This document shows positions 1 through 9,576 of a stretch of 64,000 nucleotides of DNA, piece after piece; the first letter of the stretch is position 1; each line of letters opens with the position of its first letter. The stretch is from an uncultured Anaerolineales bacterium (GTDB lineage: Bacteria > Chloroflexota > Anaerolineae > Anaerolineales > UBA6663): contig CALFZO010000061.1 of the NCBI GenBank assembly GCA_937952305.1, positions 124,001-188,000 of the forward strand, read 5' to 3'. The translations under genes were made by a program, and so were the position numbers. Under the pieces are notes generated by a model that worked only from the letters and a program-made list of their open reading frames with translations, made no database searches and was not told where the DNA came from.

Positions 1-1365
1 CTGACCCTGACCGACTGCGTCCTCTCATCCCCGAGCAGCGCCAGCCAGGTGGACGCGCGCTGCGGCACGCTCACCGTGCCGGAGGATCGCGCTCAGCCGG
101 ACGGACGCCAGATCACGCTGCGCGTCGCCGTGGTGCCGGCCGTCAGCCGCAGCCCGGAACCAGACCCGGTCTTCCTGCTGGCCGGCGGCCCCGGCCAGGC
201 CGCCACCGAAGCCTTCTCGGACTTGATCTCAGCCTTCGAGCAGATCAACCAGGATCGCGACCTGGTGCTGGTGGACCAGCGCGGCACCGGCCAGTCTAAC
301 CCGCTGCGCTGCCTCGACCCTGAAGACGAGACGGTGATGGACGAGGCCCAGCTCATCGCCGCGCTCAAGGCCTGCCCGGCCCGCCTGGACGCCGATCTGC
401 GCCTGTACACGACCGAGATCGCCATGCAGGACCTGGACGCGGTGCGCGCCGCCCTGGGCTACGCGCGTATCAACCTGTACGGGGCCTCCTACGGCACGCG
501 CGCCGCGCAGACCTACTGGCGTCTGTACCCGGACCGCGTCCGCGCCGTCGTCCTGGACTCGGTGGTCGATCCGGCCTTCCGCCTGCTGCTGGACGCCTCC
601 CTGGACGGCCAGCGGGCGCTGGAGTTGACGCTGGCGCGCTGCGAGGCCGATGCCGCCTGCCAGGCCGCTTACCCGGACGTGCGCGCTGAGTTGGCGGCCG
701 TGCTGGAGCGCCTGGACGCGCAGCCCGTGGACCTGGCGATCGCCAATCCGTTGACCGGCGCGCCGCTGGCGTTCACCCTGACGCGCGACATCCTGACCAG
801 CGTCATCTTCAACGCCCTCTACGCGCCCGAGTTCGTGGCGCTGCTGCCGCTGACCATCCACACCGCTTACACCGACGGCAACTATGCGCCGCTGGTGGCC
901 CAGGCCGTGAGCCTGGACGCCGGCCTGTACGACGGCATGTTCTACGCCGTGGCCTGCGCCGAGGACGCGCCGCTGATCACGGCCGCCGCCGCCGCCGCCG
1001 CCGCCGGCCCGGTTTTCGGCGACCGCACCCGCACGCTGCGCGAGGTCTGCGCGGCCTGGCCGCAGGGCGCCGTCAGCGCCGACTTCCGCGCGCCCATCGT
1101 CTCGGACACGCCGGCGCTGCTCCTGTCCGGCGAGGCCGACCCGATCACGCCGCCCAAGTACGCGGACGTGGTCGCCCGTTCCCTGCCCAACAGCCTGCAT
1201 CTGGTCGCCCCCGGCATGGGGCACGGCCTCCTGATCCGTGGCTGCGTAGATCGGCTGGTGAAGGACTTTATCGCCCAGGGCGCGCTGACCGGCCTGGACA
1301 CGACCTGCGTGCAGGCCATCCAGCCGCCGCCATTCTTTGTGAGCTTCACCGGACCGCGGCCATAG
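1..1365 (+). CDS. alpha/beta hydrolase, S33 / tripeptidyl-aminopeptidase-like (5' end outside window)
   Basis: Serine hydrolase of the alpha/beta fold, closest in layout to proline iminopeptidase and tripeptidyl aminopeptidase (peptidase S33 with a TAP-like C-terminal domain). Counting from the GTG at 49, it shows an oxyanion-type LLAGGPGQ segment near residue 43, DQRGTGQSN near 76, the nucleophile elbow GASYG with Ser147, an Asp in SGEADPITPP near 360 and a His in PGMGHG near 385. The frame is open to base 1 with no stop, so the true start and any signal peptide lie upstream and the GTG at 49 is probably internal. A run of eight GCC codons encodes eight alanines at 982-1005. The substrate cannot be told from the sequence. 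It is followed at 35 nt by an ABC exporter pair. Confidence 0.85.
   Translation: MTLTDCVLSSPSSASQVDARCGTLTVPEDRAQPDGRQITLRVAVVPAVSRSPEPDPVFLLAGGPGQAATEAFSDLISAFEQINQDRDLVLVDQRGTGQSNPLRCLDPEDETVMDEAQLIAALKACPARLDADLRLYTTEIAMQDLDAVRAALGYARINLYGASYGTRAAQTYWRLYPDRVRAVVLDSVVDPAFRLLLDASLDGQRALELTLARCEADAACQAAYPDVRAELAAVLERLDAQPVDLAIANPLTGAPLAFTLTRDILTSVIFNALYAPEFVALLPLTIHTAYTDGNYAPLVAQAVSLDAGLYDGMFYAVACAEDAPLITAAAAAAAAGPVFGDRTRTLREVCAAWPQGAVSADFRAPIVSDTPALLLSGEADPITPPKYADVVARSLPNSLHLVAPGMGHGLLIRGCVDRLVKDFIAQGALTGLDTTCVQAIQPPPFFVSFTGPRP
982..1005 (+). repeat. (GCC)8 trinucleotide repeat inside the hydrolase gene
   Basis: Eight uninterrupted GCC codons encode an alanine run between the hydrolase core and its C-terminal catalytic Asp/His segment. 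The repeat is in frame, so slippage would change alanine number without breaking the gene. Confidence 0.9.
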
Positions 1366-1400
1366 GGCGCGCGGACCGCCAGCCTCAGGCCCCAACGCTC

Positions 1401-2135
1401 ATGATCGAAGTCCTCGACCTGCACAAATCTTTCGGCACGGTCAAAGCCGTCCAGGGTGTCTCGTTTGTGGCGCCGGACGGCCAGATCACGGGTCTGCTCG
1501 GGCCGAACGGGGCGGGCAAAAGCACCACGCTGCGCATGCTCTACACGCTGCTGCGGCCGGACGCCGGCACGGCCCGCCTCGACGGCCACGACATCACGCG
1601 CTCCGCGCTCGAGGTCCAGCGCCGCATCGGGGCGCTGCCGGACGCGCGCGGCCTGTACCCGCGGCTGACGGCGCGCGAGAACATCCGCTACTTCGGCCGG
1701 CTGCACGGCCTGGCCGGCGCGGCCCTGGAGACGCGCATCGACGCGCTGCTAAAACTGCTGGATATGGGCGAGATCGCCGACCGGCGCACGGAGGGCTTCT
1801 CCACCGGCGAGCGCCTCAAGGTCGCCATCGCCCGCGCCCTGGCGCACGGCCCCGGCAACGTGCTGCTAGACGAGCCCACCAACGGCCTGGACGTGATGAG
1901 CACGCGCGCCATGCGCGACGTGATCCGGCGCCTGCGCGACGACGGCCGCTGCGTGCTGTTCTCCAGCCACATCATGCAGGAAGTGGCCGCCCTGTGCGAC
2001 CAGATCGTCATCATCGCCCACGGCAAGGTGGTGGCCTACGGCTCGCCCGAGGAGCTGCGCCGCCAGACCGGCCAGGCCAACCTCGAGGACGCCTTCGTGA
2101 GCGTGATCGGCTCAGAGGAAGGATTGGAGCGGTGA
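1401..2135 (+). CDS. natA: ABC transporter ATP-binding protein, NatA type
   Basis: Cytoplasmic ATPase of an ABC-2 exporter. Walker A is GPNGAGKST at residues 34-42, the signature is FSTGE near 134 (the variant typical of NatA rather than LSGGQ), and Walker B is VLLDEPTNGLD near 155, followed by the H-loop SSHIMQE. The length of 244 aa is normal for the family. The stop overlaps the start of the permease gene, so the two are almost certainly translated together. NatA of Bacillus drives sodium extrusion with NatB; the substrate here is inferred only from family resemblance and could equally be a drug or lipid. Confidence 0.9.
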   Translation: MIEVLDLHKSFGTVKAVQGVSFVAPDGQITGLLGPNGAGKSTTLRMLYTLLRPDAGTARLDGHDITRSALEVQRRIGALPDARGLYPRLTARENIRYFGRLHGLAGAALETRIDALLKLLDMGEIADRRTEGFSTGERLKVAIARALAHGPGNVLLDEPTNGLDVMSTRAMRDVIRRLRDDGRCVLFSSHIMQEVAALCDQIVIIAHGKVVAYGSPEELRRQTGQANLEDAFVSVIGSEEGLER

Positions 2136-3313
2136 TGGACCGGATCGGCATCGTCTTCGTCAAAGAGGTCATCGACAATCTGCGGGACCGGCGCACGCTG
2201 GGCAGCGCCATCATCGGCGCGCTGCTCGGGCCGCTGCTGATCCTGATGCTCATCGTCATCCTGGGGCAGGTCTTCTTCCGAGAGGGCGCCACCAAGCCGC
2301 TGACGCTGCCTGTGCGCGGCGCCGAGCACGCCCCCAACCTGGTGGCTTTCCTGCAACAGCAGAACGTCGAGATCGTGCCGGCGCCGGACGACCCGGAGAC
2401 GGCTGTGCGCAACGGCGACGTCGAACTGGTGCTGATCATCCCCGCCGACTACGCCGAAGATTTCGCAGCCGGCCGCCCGGCGTCGGTGCAGATCGTCGAG
2501 GACAGCTCGCGCCAGTCCGCCAGCCTGTCCGTGTCACGCACGCGCAGCCTGCTCAACGCCTACAGCCGCCAGATCGCGGCCCTGCGGCTGGTGGCGCGCG
2601 GCCTGAGCCCGGCCGTCATCCAGCCGCTGACGGTCCAGAGCTTGGACACCGCCACGCCCCAGAGTCAGGTCCTGATCTTCCTCAACGCGCTGCCCTATTT
2701 CCTGATGTTCGCCCTGTTCTCGGGCGGCGCCGGTGTGATCATCGATTCGACCGCCGGCGAGCGCGAACGCGGCTCGCTGGAGCCGCTGCTGATCAACCCG
2801 GCCGCCCGGCGCGAAATTGTGCTGGGCAAGCTGCTGGCCGCGCTGCCCTTCGCCAGCGCCGTCCTGCTGCTGACGCTGGGCGCGTATGCCGTGATCTTCA
2901 ACGTCGTGCCGCTGGAGGAGTTCATCGGCTTCCGCCTGAGCATCGATCCGCTGGCCCTGGCCGGCATCTTCCTGGTCTGCCTGCCGATGATCGTGCTGGC
3001 CACCGCCCTGCAGATGATCATCGCCACCTTCGCGCGCAACTTCAAGGAGGCCCAGACCTACGTCGGCTTCCTGCCGCTCGTCCCGGCGCTGCCCGGCCTG
3101 GGGCTGGCCTTCATCCCCATCAAGCCGGACCTGTGGACGATGCTGATCCCCACCTTCGGCCAGCAGATCCTGATCAACCAGTTCATGCGCGCCGAACCGG
3201 TCAGCGCCGCCAATGTGCTGATCTCGGCCGCCGTCACGCTGGGGCTGGCCGCCATCCTGGTGGCCCTGTCCATCCGCCTGTACGAGCGCGAACAGATCAT
3301 CCTGTCTCGGTGA
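2135..3313 (+). CDS. natB: ABC-2 transporter permease, NatB type
   Basis: Membrane partner of the upstream ATPase. The ATG at 2135 overlaps the upstream TGA and gives a 392-aa protein. It has one N-terminal membrane span (about residues 25-47), a large extracytoplasmic domain to about 180, and five or six further spans to the end. These include an ABC-2 core with FSGGAGVIIDSTAGERERGSLEPLL, the cytoplasmic coupling motif typical of NatB/ABC-2 permeases. An open frame extends further upstream, but inside natA, so the overlapping ATG is preferred. Probable function is export of sodium or small amphiphiles. Confidence 0.88.
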   Translation: MDRIGIVFVKEVIDNLRDRRTLGSAIIGALLGPLLILMLIVILGQVFFREGATKPLTLPVRGAEHAPNLVAFLQQQNVEIVPAPDDPETAVRNGDVELVLIIPADYAEDFAAGRPASVQIVEDSSRQSASLSVSRTRSLLNAYSRQIAALRLVARGLSPAVIQPLTVQSLDTATPQSQVLIFLNALPYFLMFALFSGGAGVIIDSTAGERERGSLEPLLINPAARREIVLGKLLAALPFASAVLLLTLGAYAVIFNVVPLEEFIGFRLSIDPLALAGIFLVCLPMIVLATALQMIIATFARNFKEAQTYVGFLPLVPALPGLGLAFIPIKPDLWTMLIPTFGQQILINQFMRAEPVSAANVLISAAVTLGLAAILVALSIRLYEREQIILSR

Positions 3314-3421
3314 GACCTGGTTGGCGTCGCCCGTCAGGAAGCTGCGACCCTTGCCAAACTGAAGTAAACTGCAGGAGTGGCCGCGCCGCGGGCCTATCCG
3401 CGAACGGCCGCCATGGGCCGG

Positions 3422-5908
3422 ATGAAGTGTCTTCTGCTGCACACGGACACGTCCCTGCGTGAGCGCCTGCGCGCAGCTCTCCTGGCCGACCCCGGAAGCT
3501 GGGAGGTGCAAGCGGCAGCGGAGGCCGCTGCCTTGGACCAGGCCGCCCCGGACCTGGTGGTGGCCGGCCCCGGCCTGGCGCTGTTGCGCGCCGTGCAGGC
3601 CCGCCGCCCGGCGGTGCCCGTCATCGTCCTGCTGAACGAAAACTCCACCAGCGCGGCGGCCGTGGCCGAAGCGGCAGTGGAGGCCCTGCGCGCCGGCGCC
3701 GCGGACTGCCTGACGCCGGACAGTCTTGAGCGCCTGCCCGGCATCGCCCGGAGGGCGGTGGCGCGCTGGGCGGCCGCCCAGCGGGCACAGATCATCGCCG
3801 AACTGGCCGCCGATTGCGCCTTTGCGCTGGAGGCCTCCCCCGGCCGGACGCCGACTCTGGCCTGGGCCAACGCCGGTTTCGCGGCCACCACCGGCTGGCT
3901 GCCCGAAGACCTGGCCGACCTGGACGGACTGCGGCGGGCCTTCCATCCTGACGACGCTGCCGCGGCCCGCGACCACTTCGACCACCTGCTGATGGGTGAG
4001 CGCCACAGCCTCGAGGCGCGCCTAATCGGTCGCGACGGCCAGGTGCGCTGGCTGCGCTTCCAGGGGCGGCCGGTGCGCGCCGAGCCTGACGGCCCGGCGC
4101 AGTTGTATGAGGCCGTCCAGGATATCACCGCCCGCAAGCAGTCTGAAGCCGTCGAACGCGACCAGCGCCTGTTGGCCGAGGCGCTGCGCGAGACCGCGGC
4201 CGCCCTCAACAGTACCCTGCACTACGACTACTTGCTCGAGCGGATCCTGCTCAACGTCGGCCGGGTCGTGCCGCACGAGGCCGCCGACGTGATCCTGATC
4301 GACAATCAACCGGGCCAGGGCCTGGTCGGCCGGCCGGTGCGCTGGCAAGGCTTTGAGCGCTTTGGCCTGGCAGACGCCCAACTCCGGCAGATGCGCCTGG
4401 TCATCGCCCAGGACCCGCTGCTGACTGAGATTGCGCGGCGCCGGCTGCCCGTGGTTCTGGCCGATACCAGCTCCGACCCGGCCTGGCTGGCCCGGCCGGA
4501 ACTGGCCGACATCCGGTCGCTGGTGAGCGCGCCGATCCTGGTGCGCGATGACGTCATCGGCCTGATCAACCTCTACAGCACCACCCCCGGCTTCTTCAAC
4601 TCCACCCACGCCGACCGGCTGCTGGCGTTTGCCGATCAGGCCGGCATCGCTATCTACAACGCCCAGCTCTATGACTCCCTCCAGCAGCAGGCGGCCGAAC
4701 TGGCCGGCCTGTACCGGGCCTCCGGGCCGCTGGTCGGCGAATCGTCGGCCGTGGAGGCGCTGGCCCAGCGCATCACCGACACGCTGGCGGCCGAGTTCGC
4801 GTTCGCACACGCCTCGCTGGGCCTGATCGACGAGGCCGCCGGCGAACTGGTCTTCATCGCCATCACCGGGCACGAGGCCGTGGCCGTCCGGCGGCGCATG
4901 CCCCTGGAGGGCCCGGGGCTGACGGTGGCGGCAGCGCGCACCGGCGAGGCGGTCTACGCGCGCGAGGTGGCCGCCGACCCGCGCTACGTCCGCGTCAACC
5001 CGGCGTCGCACTCCGAGCTGGTGGTGCCGCTCAAGGCCGGCGGGCGCACGCTGGGCGTGCTGGACTTGCAGCGGCCGAACGCGGACGCGTTCTCCGAGCG
5101 CGACCAGCGCCTGGTGGCGGCCTTCGCCGAGCGCGCGGCGCTGGCCCTGCAGAACGCCCAACTCATCCGCGCCTTGCGCCTGGCGCGTCAGGCCGCGGAA
5201 GCCGCCAACCGCGCCAAGAGCGAGTTCCTGGCCAACACCTCGCACGAGCTGCGCACACCGCTGACCGGCATCATCGGCGCGCTGGACCTGGTGCTGGATG
5301 GGATGTGCGACACCCGCGAGGAAGAGCGCCAGTTCATCGAGGTCGCCAGCCGCGCCTCGCGCCAGCTGCTCGGCCTGATCAACAACCTGCTGGACATCGC
5401 CCGCGTCGAGGCCGGCCGCGTGGACCTCCACCTGCAGGAGGTGAACCTGGATCTGCTGGTCGCCGAGGTCGTGGCGCTGATGACGCCCCAGATCGGCGAC
5501 AAACAGATCCAGCTGGAGATCGCGCCCGCGCCGTCCAGCCTGCCGACGGTCTGGGCCGACCACAGCCGGGTCCGCCAGATCCTGCTCAACCTGCTGGACA
5601 ACGCCGTCAAGTTCACGCTGCAAGGGCGCGTACGGTTAGCCCTGGAGGTAGCCGGGGCCACGGTGCGCGTGCTGGTGGAAGACACGGGCGTGGGCGTGCG
5701 GCCGGATCAGCAGGCCAGGCTCTTCCAGCCCTTCACCCAGGCGGACGGCAGCTCGACGCGCCGCTTTGGCGGCACCGGTCTCGGGCTGAGCATCTCCCGC
5801 CGGCTGGCTGAGCTCATGGGCGGTACGCTGGAGTTCCACAGCGCCGGCGAAAACCAGGGCACCACCTTTATCCTCACACTGCCCACCCCGGCCGCCGGGC
5901 CGGCCTGA
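3422..5908 (+). CDS. sensor histidine kinase: pseudo-receiver, PAS, two GAF, HisKA, HATPase
   Basis: Soluble 828-aa histidine kinase. Order: an N-terminal receiver-like domain (about 1-115), PAS (about 125-245), two GAF domains (about 260-420 and 430-590), HisKA with STSHELRTPL (phospho-acceptor His608), and HATPase_c with N box LLDNAVKF, G1 DTGVGV and G2 GGTGLGLSIS. The receiver-like domain lacks a phosphorylatable Asp at the expected strand end (VVAGPGL), so it is probably a degenerate pseudo-receiver. There is no transmembrane segment. No response regulator is adjacent, so it is an orphan. Start choice is uncertain: ATG 3422 fits the usual receiver N-terminus; ATG 3413 and GTG 3377 are in frame. 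Confidence 0.85.
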   Translation: MKCLLLHTDTSLRERLRAALLADPGSWEVQAAAEAAALDQAAPDLVVAGPGLALLRAVQARRPAVPVIVLLNENSTSAAAVAEAAVEALRAGAADCLTPDSLERLPGIARRAVARWAAAQRAQIIAELAADCAFALEASPGRTPTLAWANAGFAATTGWLPEDLADLDGLRRAFHPDDAAAARDHFDHLLMGERHSLEARLIGRDGQVRWLRFQGRPVRAEPDGPAQLYEAVQDITARKQSEAVERDQRLLAEALRETAAALNSTLHYDYLLERILLNVGRVVPHEAADVILIDNQPGQGLVGRPVRWQGFERFGLADAQLRQMRLVIAQDPLLTEIARRRLPVVLADTSSDPAWLARPELADIRSLVSAPILVRDDVIGLINLYSTTPGFFNSTHADRLLAFADQAGIAIYNAQLYDSLQQQAAELAGLYRASGPLVGESSAVEALAQRITDTLAAEFAFAHASLGLIDEAAGELVFIAITGHEAVAVRRRMPLEGPGLTVAAARTGEAVYAREVAADPRYVRVNPASHSELVVPLKAGGRTLGVLDLQRPNADAFSERDQRLVAAFAERAALALQNAQLIRALRLARQAAEAANRAKSEFLANTSHELRTPLTGIIGALDLVLDGMCDTREEERQFIEVASRASRQLLGLINNLLDIARVEAGRVDLHLQEVNLDLLVAEVVALMTPQIGDKQIQLEIAPAPSSLPTVWADHSRVRQILLNLLDNAVKFTLQGRVRLALEVAGATVRVLVEDTGVGVRPDQQARLFQPFTQADGSSTRRFGGTGLGLSISRRLAELMGGTLEFHSAGENQGTTFILTLPTPAAGPA

Positions 5909-6000
5909 GCCCGCCCGGCGCCGGCCCTCCCCCAGACGCACCCGGTTACCGGCCCTTCCCGGGCACATGATACAAACACAGCAAAAGATTATACAAATAT

Positions 6001-6029
6001 TGGACATCCCGGAACAACTCGGCTAGAGT
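6001..6029 (+). promoter_or_regulatory. candidate promoter for the 6052 ABC permease
   Basis: TGGACA (6001-6006), 17-nt spacer, TAGAGT (6024-6029), in a locally AT-rich stretch just after the histidine kinase gene. An AAAGGA ribosome-binding site precedes the ATG at 6052 by 6 nt. Confidence 0.4.
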
Positions 6030-6051
6030 CAGCCTGTAGAAAGGACATGGC

Positions 6052-7233
6052 ATGAACGACCTGAGTGTTGCCGGGCATTTAGCCCTGAAGGAAGTTTGGC
6101 GGAATCGCGGGCGGTATTTCCTGTTCAGCATGGTGATCGCGCTGATCACCATCCTGGTCCTGTTCATCGCGGCCCTGGCGGAAGGGCTGGCTAACAGCAA
6201 CCGCGAGTACCTCTCCAAGTTGGACGCGCAGCTCGTCGTCCTGGCCGAGCGCTCGGACAAGCTGATCGCGGCCAGCCGGCTGGCCCGGTCGCGCGTCAGC
6301 GCCGTCGCGCGCGTGGACGGCGTGGACGAAGCCGGCGCCGTGGCGTTTGCCAGCGCCGTCCTGGCGGAGCCGCTGCCGGCCGACGCGGATACGCCGCCGC
6401 TGCGCATCTCGCTGGTGGGCGTGGAGCCTGGCCGGCCGGGCGAACCGGCCGTCCTGCAGGGCCGCGCGCTGAGCACCAACTCGGCCTCCGAGGCCATCCT
6501 GGACCGCGCCGTGCTGCAGCGCCTGGAGGTCCAGGTCGGCGACACGGTCGTGGTGCAGTCAACGCAAGGCACCCGCGATGAGTACTTCTCGCTCAAGGTC
6601 GTCGGCGTGAGCGACGGCCAGCAGTACCTGTTCCAGCCCACCGTTTTCGTGCCGCTGTACACGTGGGACCGCATCCGGCCCAAGGGCGAAGGCGAGTCCA
6701 GCCGCGCCGAGCTGACCGTGAACGCGATCGCCATCCGTCTGGCCGACCCGGCCCAGCTCGAGACGGTGCGCGCGCAGCTGATCGGCCAGGTCGACGACAT
6801 CGAGGTGCTGACCATCCGCGAGGCCTATGAGAACCTGCCAGGCTACAGCGCCCAGCAGAGCACGCTCAGCACCCAGCAGATCTTCACCTTGCTCATCGGC
6901 GTGCTCGTCATCGGCGGCTTCTTCCAGATCCAGGTGCTCCAGAAGGTGCCGCAGATCGGCGTCCTCAAAGCGATCGGCGCCGCCAACCTGGCCGTGGGCG
7001 CGGCGGCCATCCTCCAGATCATTGTGGTGACCGCTTTCGGCGTGGGCCTGGGCGGAGCGGCGACGCTGCTGCTGACTCTGGGGCTCCCGCCCACCATCCC
7101 GTTCGCGTTCACCGGCCCGTCGGTGGTCGCCGCGCTGACCGCCCTGCTCCTGATCGGCCCGCTCGGCGGCAGCGTATCCATCCGTTACTCAGTGCGCATC
7201 GAGCCGCTCAAGGCTTTAGGCCTGGCGTCATAG
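6052..7233 (+). CDS. ABC transporter permease, DevC/MacB (FtsX-like) type
   Basis: 393-aa integral membrane protein. It has one N-terminal span (about residues 18-45), a large periplasmic/extracytoplasmic MacB_PCD-like domain (about 50-265), then three spans at about 275-300, 315-345 and 358-378, the FtsX topology of DevC, LolC and MacB. An AAAGGA Shine-Dalgarno site supports the ATG. The matching ATPase follows 10 nt downstream. DevBCA exporters also use a membrane-fusion protein (DevB), but no such gene is present here, so this looks like a two-component system. The exported molecule is unknown; glycolipid, lipoprotein or antimicrobial peptide are possible. Confidence 0.85.
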   Translation: MNDLSVAGHLALKEVWRNRGRYFLFSMVIALITILVLFIAALAEGLANSNREYLSKLDAQLVVLAERSDKLIAASRLARSRVSAVARVDGVDEAGAVAFASAVLAEPLPADADTPPLRISLVGVEPGRPGEPAVLQGRALSTNSASEAILDRAVLQRLEVQVGDTVVVQSTQGTRDEYFSLKVVGVSDGQQYLFQPTVFVPLYTWDRIRPKGEGESSRAELTVNAIAIRLADPAQLETVRAQLIGQVDDIEVLTIREAYENLPGYSAQQSTLSTQQIFTLLIGVLVIGGFFQIQVLQKVPQIGVLKAIGAANLAVGAAAILQIIVVTAFGVGLGGAATLLLTLGLPPTIPFAFTGPSVVAALTALLLIGPLGGSVSIRYSVRIEPLKALGLAS

Positions 7234-7243
7234 TGAGGTAAGC

Positions 7244-8065
<822 letters not shown>

Positions 8066-8099
8066 ACGCTCGCCGGCACTTCTGCCTCCACCCGCGTCA

Positions 8100-8144
8100 A
8101 AACAAACCGGGCGCGCCGCGATTTGCGACGCGCCCGGTTTGTTT
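8100..8144. terminator. bidirectional hairpin terminator between convergent genes
   Basis: Perfect 16-bp inverted repeat (8100-8115 with 8129-8144) and a 13-nt loop. It lies between the ends of the plus-strand ABC ATPase and the minus-strand cyclic-nucleotide-binding gene. The arms begin and end in T/A-rich tracts, so it can act in both directions. Confidence 0.75.
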
Positions 8145-8165
8145 GCAGAGTGCCGGTGACCGGCC

Positions 8166-9020
8166 TCAACTAGCCTGGCTGGTCCCGCCCGTCGCCCGCT
8201 CGATGGCGGCCAGGCGGCTCAAGACATCGGCCGTGAGCCGGTCCACTTTCTCATGCAGCTGCATGATTTCCAATTCTGCCTTCAGGTTGACGTCGTACTC
8301 GACGTCGGACCGGACGCGGTCCTTCTCGATCTGGCGGTTCTGGCTGAGCAGCACGAAGACCGACAGGATGATGGCCTCCAGCGAGACCGTCATCGTCAAC
8401 AGGCCGAACGGGAACGGATCGAAGCGGCCGCCTTCCCCAGCCACCACGTTCCAGCCGATCCAGACGGCGAACCAGACGATGTGCAGGCCCAGGAACGGGA
8501 TGCTGCCGCTGAAGGCCGCGATCCAGTCGGCGGCCCGGTCGATCAGGCTGCGTTTCTCCTCGATCTCGGCGTTGACGTTGCGCGAGGCGGTGTGGCGCAG
8601 CAGTTCCGTGGTGACGCGCATCCGCCGCCCCATGGCCGAGAGCAGGTCCAGCGCCGCTTGCGGATACGCGCGCACCAGCTGATCCAGGTCCTGCTGGTCC
8701 ACCCGCAGCGCCTCCACCGGGCTGACCGCGACGGCGCTGGCCGTGCGCGAGCCCTGGTCGAGCAGCGACAACTCCCCGAAGAAGTGGCCCGGCCCGGCCT
8801 CCTCCAGCACGATCTTGTTGCCGGTGTTGTCCTTGAAGAAGATCTCGACCTCGCCGGAGCGGATGACGTACATGGCCCCGCCCGGGTCGCCGGCGGCGAA
8901 GATGGCCTGGCCGGCGGCGAAACTCACGTCGTCCAGGCTGGCGGCCAGGTTGGCGCGCTCGTTCTCGTCCAGAAATTGAAACAGCGGGACCTCGGCCAGC
9001 AAGGCGGCATCGGTAGCCAT
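8166..9020 (-). CDS. cyclic nucleotide-binding domain fused to DUF1003 membrane domain
   Basis: 284-aa protein in two parts. Residues 1 to about 135 are a CRP/CAP-type cyclic-nucleotide-binding beta-barrel, with the phosphate-binding cassette around GHFFGELSLLDQGSRTASA. Residues about 145-284 are DUF1003, with two membrane spans (IPFLGLHIVWFAVWIGW and a second ending SVFVLLSQNRQIEKDR), then a charged helix with the conserved DVEYDVNLKAELEI segment. There is no helix-turn-helix, so it is not a transcription factor. A cAMP- or c-di-AMP-gated membrane function is an inference; DUF1003 has no assigned activity. A GGAGG lies 4 nt before the ATG. A class III cyclase at 41086-42165 could supply a ligand. 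Confidence 0.85.
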   Translation of the reverse strand: MATDAALLAEVPLFQFLDENERANLAASLDDVSFAAGQAIFAAGDPGGAMYVIRSGEVEIFFKDNTGNKIVLEEAGPGHFFGELSLLDQGSRTASAVAVSPVEALRVDQQDLDQLVRAYPQAALDLLSAMGRRMRVTTELLRHTASRNVNAEIEEKRSLIDRAADWIAAFSGSIPFLGLHIVWFAVWIGWNVVAGEGGRFDPFPFGLLTMTVSLEAIILSVFVLLSQNRQIEKDRVRSDVEYDVNLKAELEIMQLHEKVDRLTADVLSRLAAIERATGGTSQAS

Positions 9021-9060
9021 GCATCCTCCAACAGTCGGGCGGGCGGGTTATTCGGCGCGG

Positions 9061-9088
9061 ATTGTAGTGCAGAACGGGCGGGCTGCAA
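9061..9088 (-). promoter_or_regulatory. candidate promoter for the cNMP-DUF1003 gene
   Basis: Read on the minus strand: TTGCAG (9083-9088), 16-nt spacer, TACAAT (9061-9066), giving a leader of about 35 nt that contains the GGAGG ribosome-binding site. The -35 match is weak. Confidence 0.35.
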
Positions 9089-9100
9089 CAGCCGCCGGCC

Positions 9101-9517
9101 TCACAGGCGCGACGACTGCACGTAGCGGCGCGTGATGGGCAGGCTCAGGCAGGCTATACCGATCAGGCCAAGCACGGTGCCGAGGTAGGGATAGGCCAGC
9201 GCCAGCAGCGCCGATCCCAGGCCGATGTTGTAGCCCCAGCGGCGGCGCGCCACCAGTCCGAAGCCGGAACCGATCAGGCCGAAACCGAGGCAGATGAGAG
9301 GCCAGCCGCTGTCCAACGGCCCGAAGCCGAGCGCACGCACCAGCGCCGCCCACGGCATCCAGGCTGGGTCGAGCGGCAGGTAAGCGCCCCACAGCCTCTG
9401 GTAGAGGCCGTCCAGCACCAATACCCAGCCCAGCAGCCAGCTAATGCCGATGTAGGCGCGCACCGACCAGGGCGGGTCATAGCGCTGCACAAGGGATTGG
9501 TCCGTATTGGCGGTCAT
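9101..9517 (-). CDS. small four-span membrane protein of unknown function
   Basis: 138 aa, hydrophobic, with about four predicted membrane helices (around residues 25-45, 60-80, 80-100 and 105-128) joined by short loops. A charged start (TDQSLVQRYDPPWSVRAYIG) precedes the first helix. I do not recognise the family. A TATAAT box lies only 14 nt before the ATG, so the leader is very short and there is no evident ribosome-binding site. It lies between the DinB-like gene and the cNMP-DUF1003 gene on the same strand. No function can be stated. Confidence 0.65.
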   Translation of the reverse strand: MTANTDQSLVQRYDPPWSVRAYIGISWLLGWVLVLDGLYQRLWGAYLPLDPAWMPWAALVRALGFGPLDSGWPLICLGFGLIGSGFGLVARRRWGYNIGLGSALLALAYPYLGTVLGLIGIACLSLPITRRYVQSSRL

Positions 9518-9531
9518 AGGGCGGTCCCGGC

Positions 9532-9537
9532 ATTATA
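9532..9537 (-). promoter_or_regulatory. -10 box TATAAT ahead of the 9517 gene
   Basis: A perfect minus-strand TATAAT, 14 nt from the ATG at 9517, with no recognisable -35 at 16-18 nt. It implies a leader of only about 7 nt. Confidence 0.4.
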
Positions 9538-9576
9538 CGCCAGCCGCCCTGCCCGCCCGAGGCCTCGGCCGCCCGC

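Noticed and set aside
2534..4006. 490-codon minus-strand open frame opposite natB and the histidine kinase
   Set aside because: Composition is Gln/Gly/Arg-rich with no fold; both plus-strand genes have clear domains.
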